Origin: Cronobacter sakazakii
GTDB taxonomy: Bacteria; Pseudomonadota; Gammaproteobacteria; Enterobacterales; Enterobacteriaceae
Assembly (NCBI RefSeq): GCF_000982825.1
Contig: NZ_CP011047.1
Span: forward strand, 2,976,001 to 3,040,000
Direction of reading: 5' to 3'
Length of the DNA: 64,000 bases
The position numbers were made by a program, and so were the translations under genes. Shown one piece after another: positions 1-8,341 of the stretch (position 1 is its first letter; each line of letters starts with the position of its first letter). The notes under the pieces were generated by a model. It saw only the letters and a list, made by a program, of their open reading frames with translations, was not told the DNA's origin and searched no databases.

Positions 1-330
1 CTGACGCCGCGAATTGTTTTCACCGCGACTGACGCCGATGTGATTAAAACCTACGTAAGGCTGGGATTAGGAGTAGGGGTGATTGCCAGCATGGCCGTCG
101 ATCCGGTCTCCGATCCGGATCTGGTGCGTCTTGACGCGCACGATATTTTTAGCCACAGCACAACGAAAATCGGTTTTCGCCGCAGCACATTCCTGCGTAG
201 CTACATGTATGATTTTATTCAGCGTTTTGCGCCGCATTTAACCCGCGATGTGGTGGATGCCGCCGTTGCGTTGCGCTCAAATGAAGATATTGAAGCGATG
301 TTTAAAGATATCAAATTACCTGCCAAATAA
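1..330 (+). CDS. cysB: CysB, LysR-type regulator of cysteine biosynthesis (C-terminal part)
   Basis: This is the last 109 codons of a gene that begins before the window, in frame from base 1. The visible residues (from LTPRIVFTATDADVIKTYV to EAMFKDIKLPAK) match the end of the effector-binding domain of CysB. CysB is the tetrameric LysR-family activator of sulfate assimilation and cysteine synthesis and senses N-acetylserine. The DNA-binding part is not in the window. The next genes (ymiA, yciX, acnA) are the usual downstream neighbours, which supports the call. An IS1 now lies between cysB and ymiA but the cysB reading frame is intact to its stop. Confidence 0.93.
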   Translation: MTPRIVFTATDADVIKTYVRLGLGVGVIASMAVDPVSDPDLVRLDAHDIFSHSTTKIGFRRSTFLRSYMYDFIQRFAPHLTRDVVDAAVALRSNEDIEAMFKDIKLPAK

Positions 331-337
331 TGCCAGC

Positions 338-375
338 GCGTACCTTTTCACTGGTGCAAAGGTACGCACGTTTTT
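338..375 (+). terminator. Rho-independent terminator of cysB
   Basis: A 10-bp perfect stem (GCGTACCTTT / AAAGGTACGC, arms 338-347 and 358-367) with a 10-nt loop is followed by ACGTTTTT. It starts 7 nt after the cysB stop. The IS1 target site begins only 3 nt after the T-run, so the insertion left the terminator whole. Confidence 0.85.
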
Positions 376-377
376 CC

Positions 378-386
378 CGCCTTTTA
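378..386. repeat. 9-bp IS1 target duplication, left copy (first IS1)
   Basis: CGCCTTTTA occurs directly before the IS1 end at 387 and again at 1155-1163 directly after the other end. A 9-bp duplication is the usual IS1 target-site length. Its perfect match means this copy arrived by simple transposition and has not recombined with another copy since. Confidence 0.95.
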
Positions 387-401
387 GGTAATGACTCCAA
401 C

Positions 402-905
402 TTATTGATAGTGTTTTATGTTCAGATAATGCCCGATGACTTTGTCATGCAGCTCCACCGATTTTGAGAACGACAGCGACTTCCGTCCCAGCCGTGCCAG
501 GTGCTGCCTCAGATTCAGGTTATGCCGCTCAATTCGCTGCGTATATCGCTTGCTGATTACGTGCAGCTTTCCCTTCAGGCGGGATTCATACAGCGGCCAG
601 CCATCCGTCATCCATATCACCACGTCAAAGGGTGACAGCAGGCTCATAAGACGCCCCAGCGTCGCCATAGTGCGTTCACCGAATACGTGCGCAACAACCG
701 TCTTCCGGAGCCTGTCATACGCGTAAAACAGCCAGCGCTGGCGCGATTTAGCCCCGACGTATCCCCACTGTTCGTCCATTTCCGCGCAGACGATGACGTC
801 ACTGCCCGGCTGTATGCGCGAGGTTACCGACTGCGGCCTGAGTTTTTTAAATGGCGGAAAATCGTGTTGAGGCCAACGCCCATAATGCGGGCGGTTGCCC
901 GGCAT
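402..905 (-). CDS. insB: IS1 InsB, transposase catalytic part
   Basis: This 167-residue frame (start MPGNRPHYGRW, end GHYLNIKHYQ) is the IS1 insB reading frame. The active transposase is InsAB', made by -1 frameshifting at the A6C run in the insA/insB overlap. It holds the DDE-type catalytic domain, including the stretch around WMTDGWPLYESRLKGK. InsB alone is not thought to be the active product. It overlaps insA by 82 nt and looks intact. Confidence 0.95.
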   Translation of the reverse strand: MPGNRPHYGRWPQHDFPPFKKLRPQSVTSRIQPGSDVIVCAEMDEQWGYVGAKSRQRWLFYAYDRLRKTVVAHVFGERTMATLGRLMSLLSPFDVVIWMTDGWPLYESRLKGKLHVISKRYTQRIERHNLNLRQHLARLGRKSLSFSKSVELHDKVIGHYLNIKHYQ

Positions 906-1099
906 CCAACGCCATTCATGGCCATATCAATGATTTTCTGGTGCGTACCGGGTTGAGAAGCGGTGTAAGTGAACTGCAGTTGCCATGTTTTACGGCAGTG
1001 AGAGCAGAGATAGCGCTGATGTCCGGCGGTGCTTTTGCCGTTACGCACCACCCCGTCAGTAGCTGAACAGGAGGGACAGCTGATAGAAACAGAAGCCAC
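824..1099 (-). CDS. insA: IS1 InsA, DNA-binding repressor
   Basis: This is a 91-residue protein from a GTG start. The N-terminal zinc-finger motif has Cys pairs (SCPSC and LCSHC), and a helix-turn-helix lies near residues 50-80. InsA binds the IS1 ends, represses its own promoter and supplies the N-terminal half of the InsAB' transposase. The frame is intact and its protein is the same as that of the second IS1 copy. Confidence 0.95.
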   Translation of the reverse strand: MASVSISCPSCSATDGVVRNGKSTAGHQRYLCSHCRKTWQLQFTYTASQPGTHQKIIDMAMNGVGCRATARIMGVGLNTIFRHLKNSGRSR

Positions 1100-1154
1100 T
1101 GGAGCACCTCAAAAACACCATCATACACTAAATCAGTAAGTTGGCAGCATCACC

Positions 1155-1163
1155 CGCCTTTTA
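1155..1163. repeat. 9-bp IS1 target duplication, right copy (first IS1)
   Basis: CGCCTTTTA, identical to 378-386, directly abuts the IS1 end. Confidence 0.95.
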
Positions 1164-1463
1164 TTCAAATTAAAAACATAATCATTCGTACTAAGTGAAA
1201 TTATTATCGCGCATTCCCTTATTAAAGGTATGGGTAAGGTGTCGCCGCGTCACGACAAAAGTAGGAAATAATTCTTAGCTACGCAAATTCACAACTTCAA
1301 TAATTTATTTCACGTCAAAAGATTGAATATTTTCTCTAAAAATGATCGTAAAGACGCTGGATTTTTGGCTGGTTTTTATTTAGGATTTATCTCAACTGAT
1401 GATTACTTCTGCCAATTGTTTGGTGTCCATATGATAAGCAATGTCGATTGTACGAGGTTAGCA
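1164..1463. other. AT-rich intergenic stretch between IS1 and ymiA
   Basis: About 300 bases are much richer in A+T than the neighbourhood. I see no convincing gene or terminator. The reading frame that runs into ymiA from about 1323 lacks a ribosome-binding site and looks like chance open frame. The promoter for ymiA-yciX presumably lies here, but I cannot assign boxes. Confidence 0.5.
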
Positions 1464-1592
1464 ATGCCATCAGAAAGCGACGATTCGCAAAGAGATCCTG
1501 ATCTTAAGCGTAAAGCGTGGCTGGCGGTGTTCGGCATCTCAACCCTGTTCTGGATTGGGATTGCGCTTCTGGTGTGGACATTTTGGGGTTAA
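1464..1592 (+). CDS. ymiA: YmiA, small single-pass membrane protein
   Basis: This is a 42-residue protein (start MPSESDDSQRD, end VWTFWG). A charged N-terminus is followed by one hydrophobic segment near residues 19-40 (AWLAVFGISTLFWIGIALLV). Length and motif match the small E. coli protein YmiA, found at the same place between cysB and acnA. I chose ATG 1464 because ACGAGG lies 7-12 bases upstream. The slightly longer E. coli start codon reads ACG here. Its stop is 2 nt before the yciX start, so the two are probably translated together. Function is unknown. Confidence 0.75.
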   Translation: MPSESDDSQRDPDLKRKAWLAVFGISTLFWIGIALLVWTFWG

Positions 1593-1594
1593 GC

Positions 1595-1771
1595 ATGGCT
1601 TTACAACAGCACGCTTTCACTCGTTCGCCAATATGTCAACCAGATGACAGGCACGAAAGCAGCCCAAAAGGGGGTTTTTCGACCCTCCCGACGGGCTGGA
1701 AGCTAACAAAAGAGCAACAAGATTTTATCGCTTTATTTTCGGAAGAAGATCACAAAAACAATAAACGCTAA
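1595..1771 (+). CDS. yciX: YciX-like small protein
   Basis: This is a 58-residue soluble-looking protein (start MALQQHAFTRSP, with the stretch SPKGGFSTLPTGWKLTKEQQ). It follows ymiA by 2 nt, an arrangement that suggests translational coupling. It occupies the place of yciX in E. coli, between ymiA and acnA. The symbol rests mainly on position. No catalytic motif or membrane segment is visible and no function can be offered. Confidence 0.6.
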   Translation: MALQQHAFTRSPICQPDDRHESSPKGGFSTLPTGWKLTKEQQDFIALFSEEDHKNNKR

Positions 1772-1921
1772 CTGGCGTAGATAATAAAAAACAAGAGTTT
1801 AATTTAAGCTAAATTTATCTGTTCTCGTTGTTAACGCAGCGAGGAAAATTACACACAGCAATCTTTACATTTCTGGCAAGCGCCAGAGCGATCAATGGTT
1901 TTAATTATTGGTGTAACAGGT

Positions 1922-2020
1922 ATGAATAATCAGCTCACGCTCAAATACTGGTCATGGATTGGCGCATTTACCGTTTCCTCCTTGTTCTGGTGTCAGCTTG
2001 TCTGGATGCTTGCTCACTGA
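1922..2020 (+). CDS. ymiB: YmiB-like membrane micropeptide
   Basis: This is a 32-residue peptide (MNNQLTLKYWSWIG, ending VWMLAH) with a single hydrophobic helix over most of its length. It lies just upstream of acnA, where E. coli has the tiny gene ymiB, and a terminator follows 8 nt after the stop. The ribosome-binding site is weak: AGG lies only 1 base before the ATG. Support comes from position, hydrophobic pattern and the following terminator. Role unknown. Confidence 0.55.
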   Translation: MNNQLTLKYWSWIGAFTVSSLFWCQLVWMLAH

Positions 2021-2028
2021 TTCCTCTG

Positions 2029-2053
2029 CGCCTGGCTCCCCGCCAGGCGTTTT
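2029..2053 (+). terminator. Rho-independent terminator after ymiB
   Basis: An 8-bp GC-rich stem (CGCCTGGC at 2029-2036, GCCAGGCG at 2042-2049) with loop TCCCC is followed by TTTTG. It separates ymiA-yciX-ymiB from acnA, which must therefore have its own promoter in 2054-2187. Confidence 0.8.
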
Positions 2054-2187
2054 GTTTCTCCCCCTGACGTCTCCTCACTTTTAGCGATTTGGGTTGTTAT
2101 CAAATCGTTACGACATGTTTGTGTTATCTTTAATACAGACCCTGATAACAATCGGGGCATCGCTATCTCAGGACTGAAGGAGGAGCT

Positions 2188-4863
2188 ATGTCGTCGACCC
2201 TACGCGAAGCCAGTAAGGACACATTACAGGCGCAGGATAAAACCTATCACTACTACAGCCTGCCGAAAGCCGCCCGGGAGCTGGGCGATATCGCGCGGTT
2301 ACCCAAATCACTGAAAGTTTTGCTTGAGAACCTGCTGCGCTGGCAGGATGGCGAGACCGTTACGCTTGAAGATATTCAGGCGCTGGCGGGCTGGCTTGAA
2401 CATGCGCATGCCGATCGCGAAATCGCGTATCGTCCGGCGCGTGTGCTGATGCAGGATTTCACCGGCGTTCCGGCGGTGGTGGATCTTGCGGCCATGCGCG
2501 AAGCGGTGAAACGTCTCGGTGGAGACGTCTCGAAAGTGAACCCGCTCTCACCGGTCGACCTGGTGATTGACCACTCTGTCACCGTGGACCATTTCGGCGA
2601 CGATAACGCGTTTGAAGAGAACGTGCGTCTGGAGATGGAGCGCAACCATGAGCGTTATGCATTCCTGCGCTGGGGCCAGCAGGCGTTCAGCCGGTTCAGC
2701 GTGGTGCCGCCAGGCACCGGTATCTGCCACCAGGTTAACCTTGAGTATCTGGGTAAAGCCGTCTGGAGCGAACTCCAGGACGGTGTGATGGTGGCATACC
2801 CGGATACGCTTGTCGGTACAGACTCCCACACCACGATGATAAACGGTCTCGGCGTGCTCGGCTGGGGCGTTGGCGGTATCGAAGCGGAAGCGGCGATGCT
2901 TGGCCAGCCCGTGTCGATGCTTATCCCGGATGTCGTCGGTTTTCGTCTTACCGGCAAACTCAGTGAAGGCATTACCGCCACTGACCTGGTGCTGACCGTT
3001 ACCCAGATGCTGCGCAAACATGGCGTGGTCGGGAAATTTGTCGAATTCTTTGGCGACGGCCTGGATTCGCTGCCGCTGGCAGACCGCGCGACCATCGCTA
3101 ATATGGCGCCCGAATATGGCGCGACCTGCGGCTTTTTCCCGATTGATGACGTCACGCTTGGCTATTTACGCCTGAGCGGGCGCAGTGAAGAGCAAGTGGC
3201 GCTGGTGGAAGCCTATGCCAAAGCGCAAGGCCTGTGGCGCAATCCGGGTGACGAGCCGGTATTCACCAGCACGCTGGAGCTGGACATGGGCACGGTTGAA
3301 GCCAGTATCGCCGGGCCGAAACGTCCGCAGGACCGCGTGAGCCTGGGCGACGTGCCGAAGGCGTTCGCCGCCAGCACAGAGCTTGAAGTGAACTCGCCGA
3401 AAAGGGATCTGCATTCGGTCGAATATACGCTGAACGGGCATCAGTATGAGCTGCCGGACGGCGCGGTGGTTATTGCCGCTATTACTTCCTGTACCAATAC
3501 GTCCAACCCAAGCGTGCTGATGGCGGCGGGCCTGCTCGCCAAAAAAGCTGTCAAACTTGGGCTCAAACGTCAGCCGTGGGTAAAAGCGTCGCTGGCACCG
3601 GGCTCAAAGGTCGTTTCCGATTATCTGGCTCACGCGAAGCTAACGCCGTGGCTGGATGAACTGGGCTTTAACCTGGTCGGGTATGGCTGTACCACCTGTA
3701 TCGGTAACTCCGGGCCGCTGCCCGAGCCTATCGAACAGGCGATCAAAAAAGGCGATCTGACCGTCGGCGCGGTGCTTTCGGGCAACCGTAACTTTGAAGG
3801 CCGTATTCATCCGCTGGTAAAAACCAACTGGCTGGCGTCGCCGCCGCTGGTGGTCGCATATGCGCTGGCGGGGAACATGAACATCAACCTTGCAACCGAT
3901 CCCATCGGCCATGACCGTAAAGGCGATCCGGTTTATCTCAAGGATATCTGGCCCACCGGGCAGGAGATTGCGCAGGCGGTGCAGGAAGTCTCCACCGATA
4001 TGTTCCGTAAAGAGTACGCGGAAGTTTTCGAAGGAACCGAAGAGTGGCGGTCGATTCAGGTGCAGGCGTCAGACACCTACGACTGGCAGAACGATTCCAC
4101 CTATATCCGCCTGTCGCCATTTTTCGATGACATGCTTTCGGAGCCAGCGCCGGTGCAGGATATCCACGGTGCGCGCATTCTCGCGATGCTGGGCGATTCC
4201 GTCACCACCGACCACATTTCGCCTGCGGGCAGCATCAAGGCGGACAGCCCCGCCGGGCGCTATCTGCAAAGCCACGGCGTGGAGCGCGCAGACTTTAACT
4301 CTTACGGCTCGCGTCGTGGTAACCATGAAGTGATGATGCGCGGCACGTTTGCCAATATTCGCATCCGTAACGAAATGGTACCGGGCGTGGAAGGGGGTAT
4401 GACGCGTCTTATTCCGGGTAACGAGGTGATGTCGATTTATGACGCCGCCATGCGTTATCAGGAGCAGGGCACGCCGCTTGCAGTGATCGCCGGGAAAGAG
4501 TACGGCTCCGGCTCCAGTCGCGACTGGGCAGCCAAAGGCCCGCGTCTGCTCGGTATTCGCGTGGTGATTGCCGAGTCGTTCGAACGTATTCACCGCTCTA
4601 ACCTTATCGGCATGGGTATCCTGCCGCTGGAGTTCCCGCAGGGTGTGACGCGTAAAACACTGGGGCTGACAGGCGACGAGACGCTGGACATCGGCGATTT
4701 ACAGTCACTGACGCCAGGCGCTACGGTGCCGGTTACGCTCACGCGTGCCAATGGCGCAACCGAGGTGCTGGAATGCCGCTGCCGCATCGATACCGGTAAT
4801 GAGATGACCTATTACCGTAACGACGGCATTCTGCACTACGTGATCCGTAATATGCTGCGCTAA
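2188..4863 (+). CDS. acnA: Aconitate hydratase A
   Basis: This 891-residue protein has the same length as E. coli AcnA. It interconverts citrate and isocitrate in the cytosolic TCA and glyoxylate cycles through a [4Fe-4S] cluster. Cluster ligands are visible: Cys435 in ITSCTNTSNPS and the CTTC pair in VGYGCTTCIGNSG. The swivel domain with GKEYGSGSSRDWAAKGP follows near residues 770-790. ATG 2188 has the strong site GGAGGAG. In E. coli AcnA is the stress-induced aconitase (SoxRS, stationary phase). Such control cannot be read here with confidence. It is convergent with ribA across a shared terminator. Confidence 0.97.
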   Translation: MSSTLREASKDTLQAQDKTYHYYSLPKAARELGDIARLPKSLKVLLENLLRWQDGETVTLEDIQALAGWLEHAHADREIAYRPARVLMQDFTGVPAVVDLAAMREAVKRLGGDVSKVNPLSPVDLVIDHSVTVDHFGDDNAFEENVRLEMERNHERYAFLRWGQQAFSRFSVVPPGTGICHQVNLEYLGKAVWSELQDGVMVAYPDTLVGTDSHTTMINGLGVLGWGVGGIEAEAAMLGQPVSMLIPDVVGFRLTGKLSEGITATDLVLTVTQMLRKHGVVGKFVEFFGDGLDSLPLADRATIANMAPEYGATCGFFPIDDVTLGYLRLSGRSEEQVALVEAYAKAQGLWRNPGDEPVFTSTLELDMGTVEASIAGPKRPQDRVSLGDVPKAFAASTELEVNSPKRDLHSVEYTLNGHQYELPDGAVVIAAITSCTNTSNPSVLMAAGLLAKKAVKLGLKRQPWVKASLAPGSKVVSDYLAHAKLTPWLDELGFNLVGYGCTTCIGNSGPLPEPIEQAIKKGDLTVGAVLSGNRNFEGRIHPLVKTNWLASPPLVVAYALAGNMNINLATDPIGHDRKGDPVYLKDIWPTGQEIAQAVQEVSTDMFRKEYAEVFEGTEEWRSIQVQASDTYDWQNDSTYIRLSPFFDDMLSEPAPVQDIHGARILAMLGDSVTTDHISPAGSIKADSPAGRYLQSHGVERADFNSYGSRRGNHEVMMRGTFANIRIRNEMVPGVEGGMTRLIPGNEVMSIYDAAMRYQEQGTPLAVIAGKEYGSGSSRDWAAKGPRLLGIRVVIAESFERIHRSNLIGMGILPLEFPQGVTRKTLGLTGDETLDIGDLQSLTPGATVPVTLTRANGATEVLECRCRIDTGNEMTYYRNDGILHYVIRNMLR

Positions 4864-4883
4864 GGCGCGGTATCCGGTGCAAC

Positions 4884-4911
4884 AAAAAGGCCTGCGTTTG
4901 CAGGCCTTTTT
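4884..4911. terminator. Bidirectional terminator between acnA and ribA
   Basis: The palindrome AAAAAGGCCTGC...GCAGGCCTTTTT (stem of about 12 bp, loop GTTT) has A and T runs on the two sides. It can therefore end both acnA (plus) and ribA (minus). Confidence 0.9.
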
Positions 4912-4926
4912 TATCTCGCGCGCCGG

Positions 4927-5520
4927 TTAGTTACCGGAGAGCAGATGCCCCATTTTGGCGGCTTTGGTATCGAGATAGTGCTCGTTTTTCGGGTTACGTC
5001 CGACAATCAGCGGCACGCGCTCGACGATATTAATTCCCGCTTCGGTCAGGATCTCCACCTTGCGCGGGTTGTTAGTGAGCAGGCGCACTTCATCCACGCC
5101 CAGCAGCTTAAACATATCCGCACACAGGGTGAAATCGCGTTCGTCGGCGGCAAAGCCGAGCTGATGGTTCGCTTCGACGGTATCGTAGCCCTGATCCTGC
5201 AACGCATAGGCGCGGATTTTATTCAGCAGACCAATATTACGCCCCTCCTGGCGATGATAGAGGAGCACGCCGCGCCCGGCTTCCGCAATGTGCGACAGCG
5301 CCGCTTCCAGCTGGAAGCCGCAGTCGCAGCGCAGGCTAAACAGCGCGTCGCCGGTCAGGCATTCGGAGTGGACACGGGCCAGTACCGGCTCAGTGCCTGA
5401 AATATCACCAAATACCAGGGCTACGTGATCCTGTCCGGTTGCCAGTTCTTCAAAACCCACCATCAGGAAATCGCCCCAGGGGGTTGGCAGTTTGGCTTCT
5501 GCCACACGTTTAAGCTGCAT
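4927..5520 (-). CDS. ribA: GTP cyclohydrolase II
   Basis: This 197-residue protein catalyses the first step of riboflavin synthesis: GTP to 2,5-diamino-6-ribosylamino-pyrimidinone 5'-phosphate, formate and pyrophosphate. The zinc ligands Cys54, Cys65 and Cys67 are present in SECLTGDALFSLRCDCGF. The substrate motif RQEGRNIGLLNKIRAY follows. The frame looks complete and full length for RibA. It is convergent with acnA, as in E. coli. Confidence 0.96.
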   Translation of the reverse strand: MQLKRVAEAKLPTPWGDFLMVGFEELATGQDHVALVFGDISGTEPVLARVHSECLTGDALFSLRCDCGFQLEAALSHIAEAGRGVLLYHRQEGRNIGLLNKIRAYALQDQGYDTVEANHQLGFAADERDFTLCADMFKLLGVDEVRLLTNNPRKVEILTEAGINIVERVPLIVGRNPKNEHYLDTKAAKMGHLLSGN

Positions 5521-5719
5521 GTGATTCTCCGGATATTATGAACGCCCGCAGGCGCCTGCCAGTCTGTTGGCTTTCTGTCGTTATCCTGTATTTTGCCACA
5601 TCCCGACAGGGTTCGCCTCACTCAGTCGTGCTCTCAATATCAATCGCATCAATAGTTAACTATCCTGCGTGGCGCGATTTTCGGTTATTCTTGAAGGACT
5701 TCATGAAAAAGGAGAGAAC

Positions 5720-6484
5720 ATGCTGGCCATTGCAAAACGTACCGCGGTTGGCGCCGCACTGTTGCTCATTATGCCGCTGGCCGTCTGGATATCAGGCTGG
5801 CAGTGGCAGCCAGGCGGCGGTTCGCTGTGGCTTAAAATGCTGTTCTGGGTGACAGAAACGGTCACGCAGCCCTGGGGCATTCTGACTCACGTTTTGCTGT
5901 GCGGCTGGTTCTTATGGTGTCTGCGCTTCCGGTTGCGCCCGGCGCTAATGCTGTTTGCGATTCTGGGTATCGTCATTATGGCGGGGCAATGGTCTAAATC
6001 GCTGATTAAAGAAAGGGTTCAGGAACCGCGCCCGTTCGTCATCTGGCTTGAAAAAAACCGTAACATCCCGGTTGACGAGTTCTACAATTTAAAGCGCAAG
6101 GAAAGAGGGGCGCTGGTGAAAGCGCAGTTGCAAAACGAGACCGATATCCCGGTCTGGCTGCGTAAACACTGGCAAAAAGAGACCGGTTTCGCGTTTCCTT
6201 CCGGGCACACCATGTTTGCCGCAAGCTGGGCGATGCTGGGCTTTGGACTCCTCTGGCCCCGCAGGCGAACCATTACGCTTGTGGTGTTGACCGCCTGGGC
6301 TATCGCCGTGATGGGCAGCCGGATGCTGCTCGGTATGCACTGGCCACGCGATCTGGTGGTGGCGACACTGCTCTCCTGGCTGCTGGTGACCATCGCCGCC
6401 TGGCTTGCGCAGCGCCTCTGTGGCCCGCTCACGCCGCCGGTGGAAGAGAAAGTCGAAATCGCCCGGCGCGAGACAGAAGAGTGA
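5720..6484 (+). CDS. pgpB: PgpB, phosphatidylglycerophosphatase B / undecaprenyl pyrophosphate phosphatase
   Basis: This 254-residue PAP2-superfamily membrane phosphatase acts on phosphatidylglycerol phosphate and on undecaprenyl pyrophosphate in the inner membrane. The three PAP2 motifs are visible: KERVQEPRPF, FAFPSGHTMF (PSGH) and SRMLLGMHWPRD. Several membrane segments surround them. I chose ATG 5720 because GGAGAG lies 5 bases upstream and the length then equals the E. coli protein. An upstream in-frame start would add 17 unsupported residues. It lies ahead of lapAB as in E. coli. Confidence 0.94.
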   Translation: MLAIAKRTAVGAALLLIMPLAVWISGWQWQPGGGSLWLKMLFWVTETVTQPWGILTHVLLCGWFLWCLRFRLRPALMLFAILGIVIMAGQWSKSLIKERVQEPRPFVIWLEKNRNIPVDEFYNLKRKERGALVKAQLQNETDIPVWLRKHWQKETGFAFPSGHTMFAASWAMLGFGLLWPRRRTITLVVLTAWAIAVMGSRMLLGMHWPRDLVVATLLSWLLVTIAAWLAQRLCGPLTPPVEEKVEIARRETEE

Positions 6485-6538
6485 CGGCGGCTTGAGTTTC
6501 GCCGTTCCGCCCCTATTAATAAGGGATGTCCTGGCGCT

Positions 6539-6570
6539 TTATCATTTCACGCAAAGGGTGGAAATGATAA
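6539..6570. repeat. Inverted repeat between pgpB and lapA
   Basis: TTATCATTTC (6539-6548) and GAAATGATAA (6561-6570) form perfect 10-bp arms around a 12-nt spacer. Allowing one bulged G, CAC/GTG extends the hairpin inward. No T-run follows, so it is not a standard terminator. It could be an operator or an mRNA structure in the lapAB leader. Confidence 0.8.
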
Positions 6571-6631
6571 CGTATAGCGCGTTGAGCCGAGGCCGGGACA
6601 TTGGTCGCACAAAACACATACGGGATGTCAT

Positions 6632-6940
6632 GTGAAATATCTGATTATTTTTTTAGTGGTATTAGCGATTTTCGTCGTTTCCGTCACGCTGGGTGCGCAA
6701 AACGATCAACAGGTCACCTTTAACTTCCTGCTCGCGCAGGGCGATTATCGTATCTCTACGCTACTGGCGACCTTATTCGGCGCGGGTTTTATCATCGGCT
6801 GGATCATCTGTGGATTGTTCTGGTTACGCCTTCGTCTGCAACTGGCGCGCGCCGAACGTAAAATTAAACGCCTTGAGCAGCAGATCGCGCCCGCAGAGCC
6901 GGTTCCGGCAAATGCCACTGCGCCTGCTGTTAAGGATTAA
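6632..6940 (+). CDS. lapA: LapA, lipopolysaccharide assembly protein A
   Basis: This 102-residue inner-membrane protein starts at GTG (MKYLIIFLVVLAIF). Two hydrophobic helices (about 1-22 and 42-65) are followed by a basic, helical cytoplasmic tail (LARAERKIKRLEQQI) rich in Ala/Pro at the end. LapA works with LapB in control of LPS synthesis. It ends 6 nt before lapB, so they form an operon. The GTG start is kept because it gives the family length. An ATG lies one frame away and is not usable. Confidence 0.93.
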   Translation: MKYLIIFLVVLAIFVVSVTLGAQNDQQVTFNFLLAQGDYRISTLLATLFGAGFIIGWIICGLFWLRLRLQLARAERKIKRLEQQIAPAEPVPANATAPAVKD

Positions 6941-6946
6941 CCCTCT

Positions 6947-8116
6947 ATGCTGGAGTTGTTGTTTCTGCTGTTGCCTGTCGCCGCTGCGTATGGCTGGTAT
7001 ATGGGCCGCAGAAGTGCGCAACAGGATAAAGAGCAGGAAGCGAATCGCCTGTCACGTGATTACGTCGCAGGGGTAAACTTTCTGCTGTCCAATCAGCAGG
7101 ATAAAGCGGTGGATCTGTTCCTTGAAATGCTCAAGGAAGATACCGGCACCGTTGAAGCCCACCTGACGCTCGGCAATCTTTTCCGCTCGCGCGGCGAGGT
7201 CGACCGGGCTATCCGTATTCACCAGTCGCTGATGGAAAGCGCGTCGCTTACCTACGATCAGCGGCTGCTCGCCGTACAGCAACTGGGCCGCGACTATATG
7301 GCCGCAGGCCTCTATGACCGCGCCGAAGGCATGTTTAATCAGCTGGTGGATGAAACCGATTTCCGCGTCGGTGCGCTCCAGCAATTGCTGCAAATCTATC
7401 AGGCCACCAGCGACTGGCAGAAAGCCATCGATGCCGCTGAACGGCTGGTTAAGCTTGGCAAAGAGCACCAGCGCGTCGAAATCGCCCATTTTTACTGCGA
7501 GCTGGCGCTCCAGGCGATGAGCAATGAAGATATGGATCGCGCCATGTCGCTCCTGAAAAAGGGCGCTGCGGCGGATCGTAACAGCGCGCGCGTCTCGATT
7601 ATGATGGGCCGCATTTTTATGGCGCGCGGCGATTACGCCCACGCCGTGGAAATGCTGGAGAAGGTCATCAGTCAGGATCGCGAGCTGGTGAGCGAAACGC
7701 TGGAGATGCTCCAGGTGTGCTATCAGCAGCTTGGTAAACCTGACGAGTGGGCAGAGTTCCTCAGGCGCTGTGTTGAAGAAAACACCGGCGCGGAAGCGGA
7801 GCTGATGCTCGCGCAGGTGCTTGAGCAGCGCGAAGGCGCAGACAGCGCGCAGGTCTATATCACGCGCCAGCTGCAACGCCACCCGACCATGCGCGTGTTC
7901 CACCGGCTGATGGATTACCATCTGCACGAGGCGGAAGAAGGGCGCGCGAAAGAGAGCCTGATGGTGCTGCGCGATATGGTGGGTGAGCAGGTACGCACCA
8001 AGCCGCGCTACCGCTGCCAGAAGTGCGGCTTTACCGCGTTCACGCTCTACTGGCATTGCCCGTCGTGTCGTGCCTGGTCCACCATCAAGCCTATCCGTGG
8101 CCTCGACGGCCAGTAA
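6947..8116 (+). CDS. lapB: LapB, TPR/rubredoxin-type regulator of LPS synthesis
   Basis: This 389-residue protein has an N-terminal membrane anchor (residues 1-18), then a series of tetratricopeptide repeats to about residue 345. It ends in a rubredoxin-like zinc/iron knuckle with two CxxC pairs (YRCQKCGF and WHCPSCRAW). LapB is essential or near-essential in E. coli. It brings LpxC to FtsH for degradation and so balances LPS against phospholipid. All hallmark parts are present. It is paired with lapA. Confidence 0.96.
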   Translation: MLELLFLLLPVAAAYGWYMGRRSAQQDKEQEANRLSRDYVAGVNFLLSNQQDKAVDLFLEMLKEDTGTVEAHLTLGNLFRSRGEVDRAIRIHQSLMESASLTYDQRLLAVQQLGRDYMAAGLYDRAEGMFNQLVDETDFRVGALQQLLQIYQATSDWQKAIDAAERLVKLGKEHQRVEIAHFYCELALQAMSNEDMDRAMSLLKKGAAADRNSARVSIMMGRIFMARGDYAHAVEMLEKVISQDRELVSETLEMLQVCYQQLGKPDEWAEFLRRCVEENTGAEAELMLAQVLEQREGADSAQVYITRQLQRHPTMRVFHRLMDYHLHEAEEGRAKESLMVLRDMVGEQVRTKPRYRCQKCGFTAFTLYWHCPSCRAWSTIKPIRGLDGQ

Positions 8117-8341
8117 ATCATTGTTATCGCTGCCGCACAGTTTGTCGCAGCTTTATTTTGCGCGTTTTTTAGTTACAACATACTTATAGTTCTTGTTTTT
8201 GTGCGGTGGCCTCAGCGCAATAGCAACAAACAAGAGGTCAGGCAGGGCGATCTTACCTGTAAATTTTCACGGACGGCGGGTAGAATGCTTGCCGTTTATC
8301 AATCCCGCGCCACGCCGGTGCGCCTGTCAGAAGGTCTGGTC

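Larger units (their letters stand above)
387..1154 (-). mobile_element. Complete IS1, transposase reading leftward
   Basis: The element is exactly 768 bp, the canonical IS1 length. Its ends are GGTGATGCTGCC (read on the minus strand from 1154) and GGTAATGACTCC (from 387 on the plus strand), the imperfect IS1 terminal inverted repeats. It carries insA and insB with the A6C slippery heptamer for programmed -1 frameshifting. It sits between cysB and ymiA and breaks no gene. Read in the opposite sense it appears identical to the copy at 53613-54380, judged by eye and by identical predicted proteins in all frames. Confidence 0.97.

Noticed and set aside
1323..1463. N-terminal extension of ymiA
   Set aside because: The frame is open but has no ribosome site, and the known protein starts near 1464.
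7052..8056. Open frame (334 codons) antisense to lapB
   Set aside because: Same reason: fully covered by lapB, with no start signals and no recognisable domain.
8201..8341. 47-codon N-terminal extension of pyrF
   Set aside because: The extra residues are not part of the enzyme family; ATG 8342 gives the known N-terminus.
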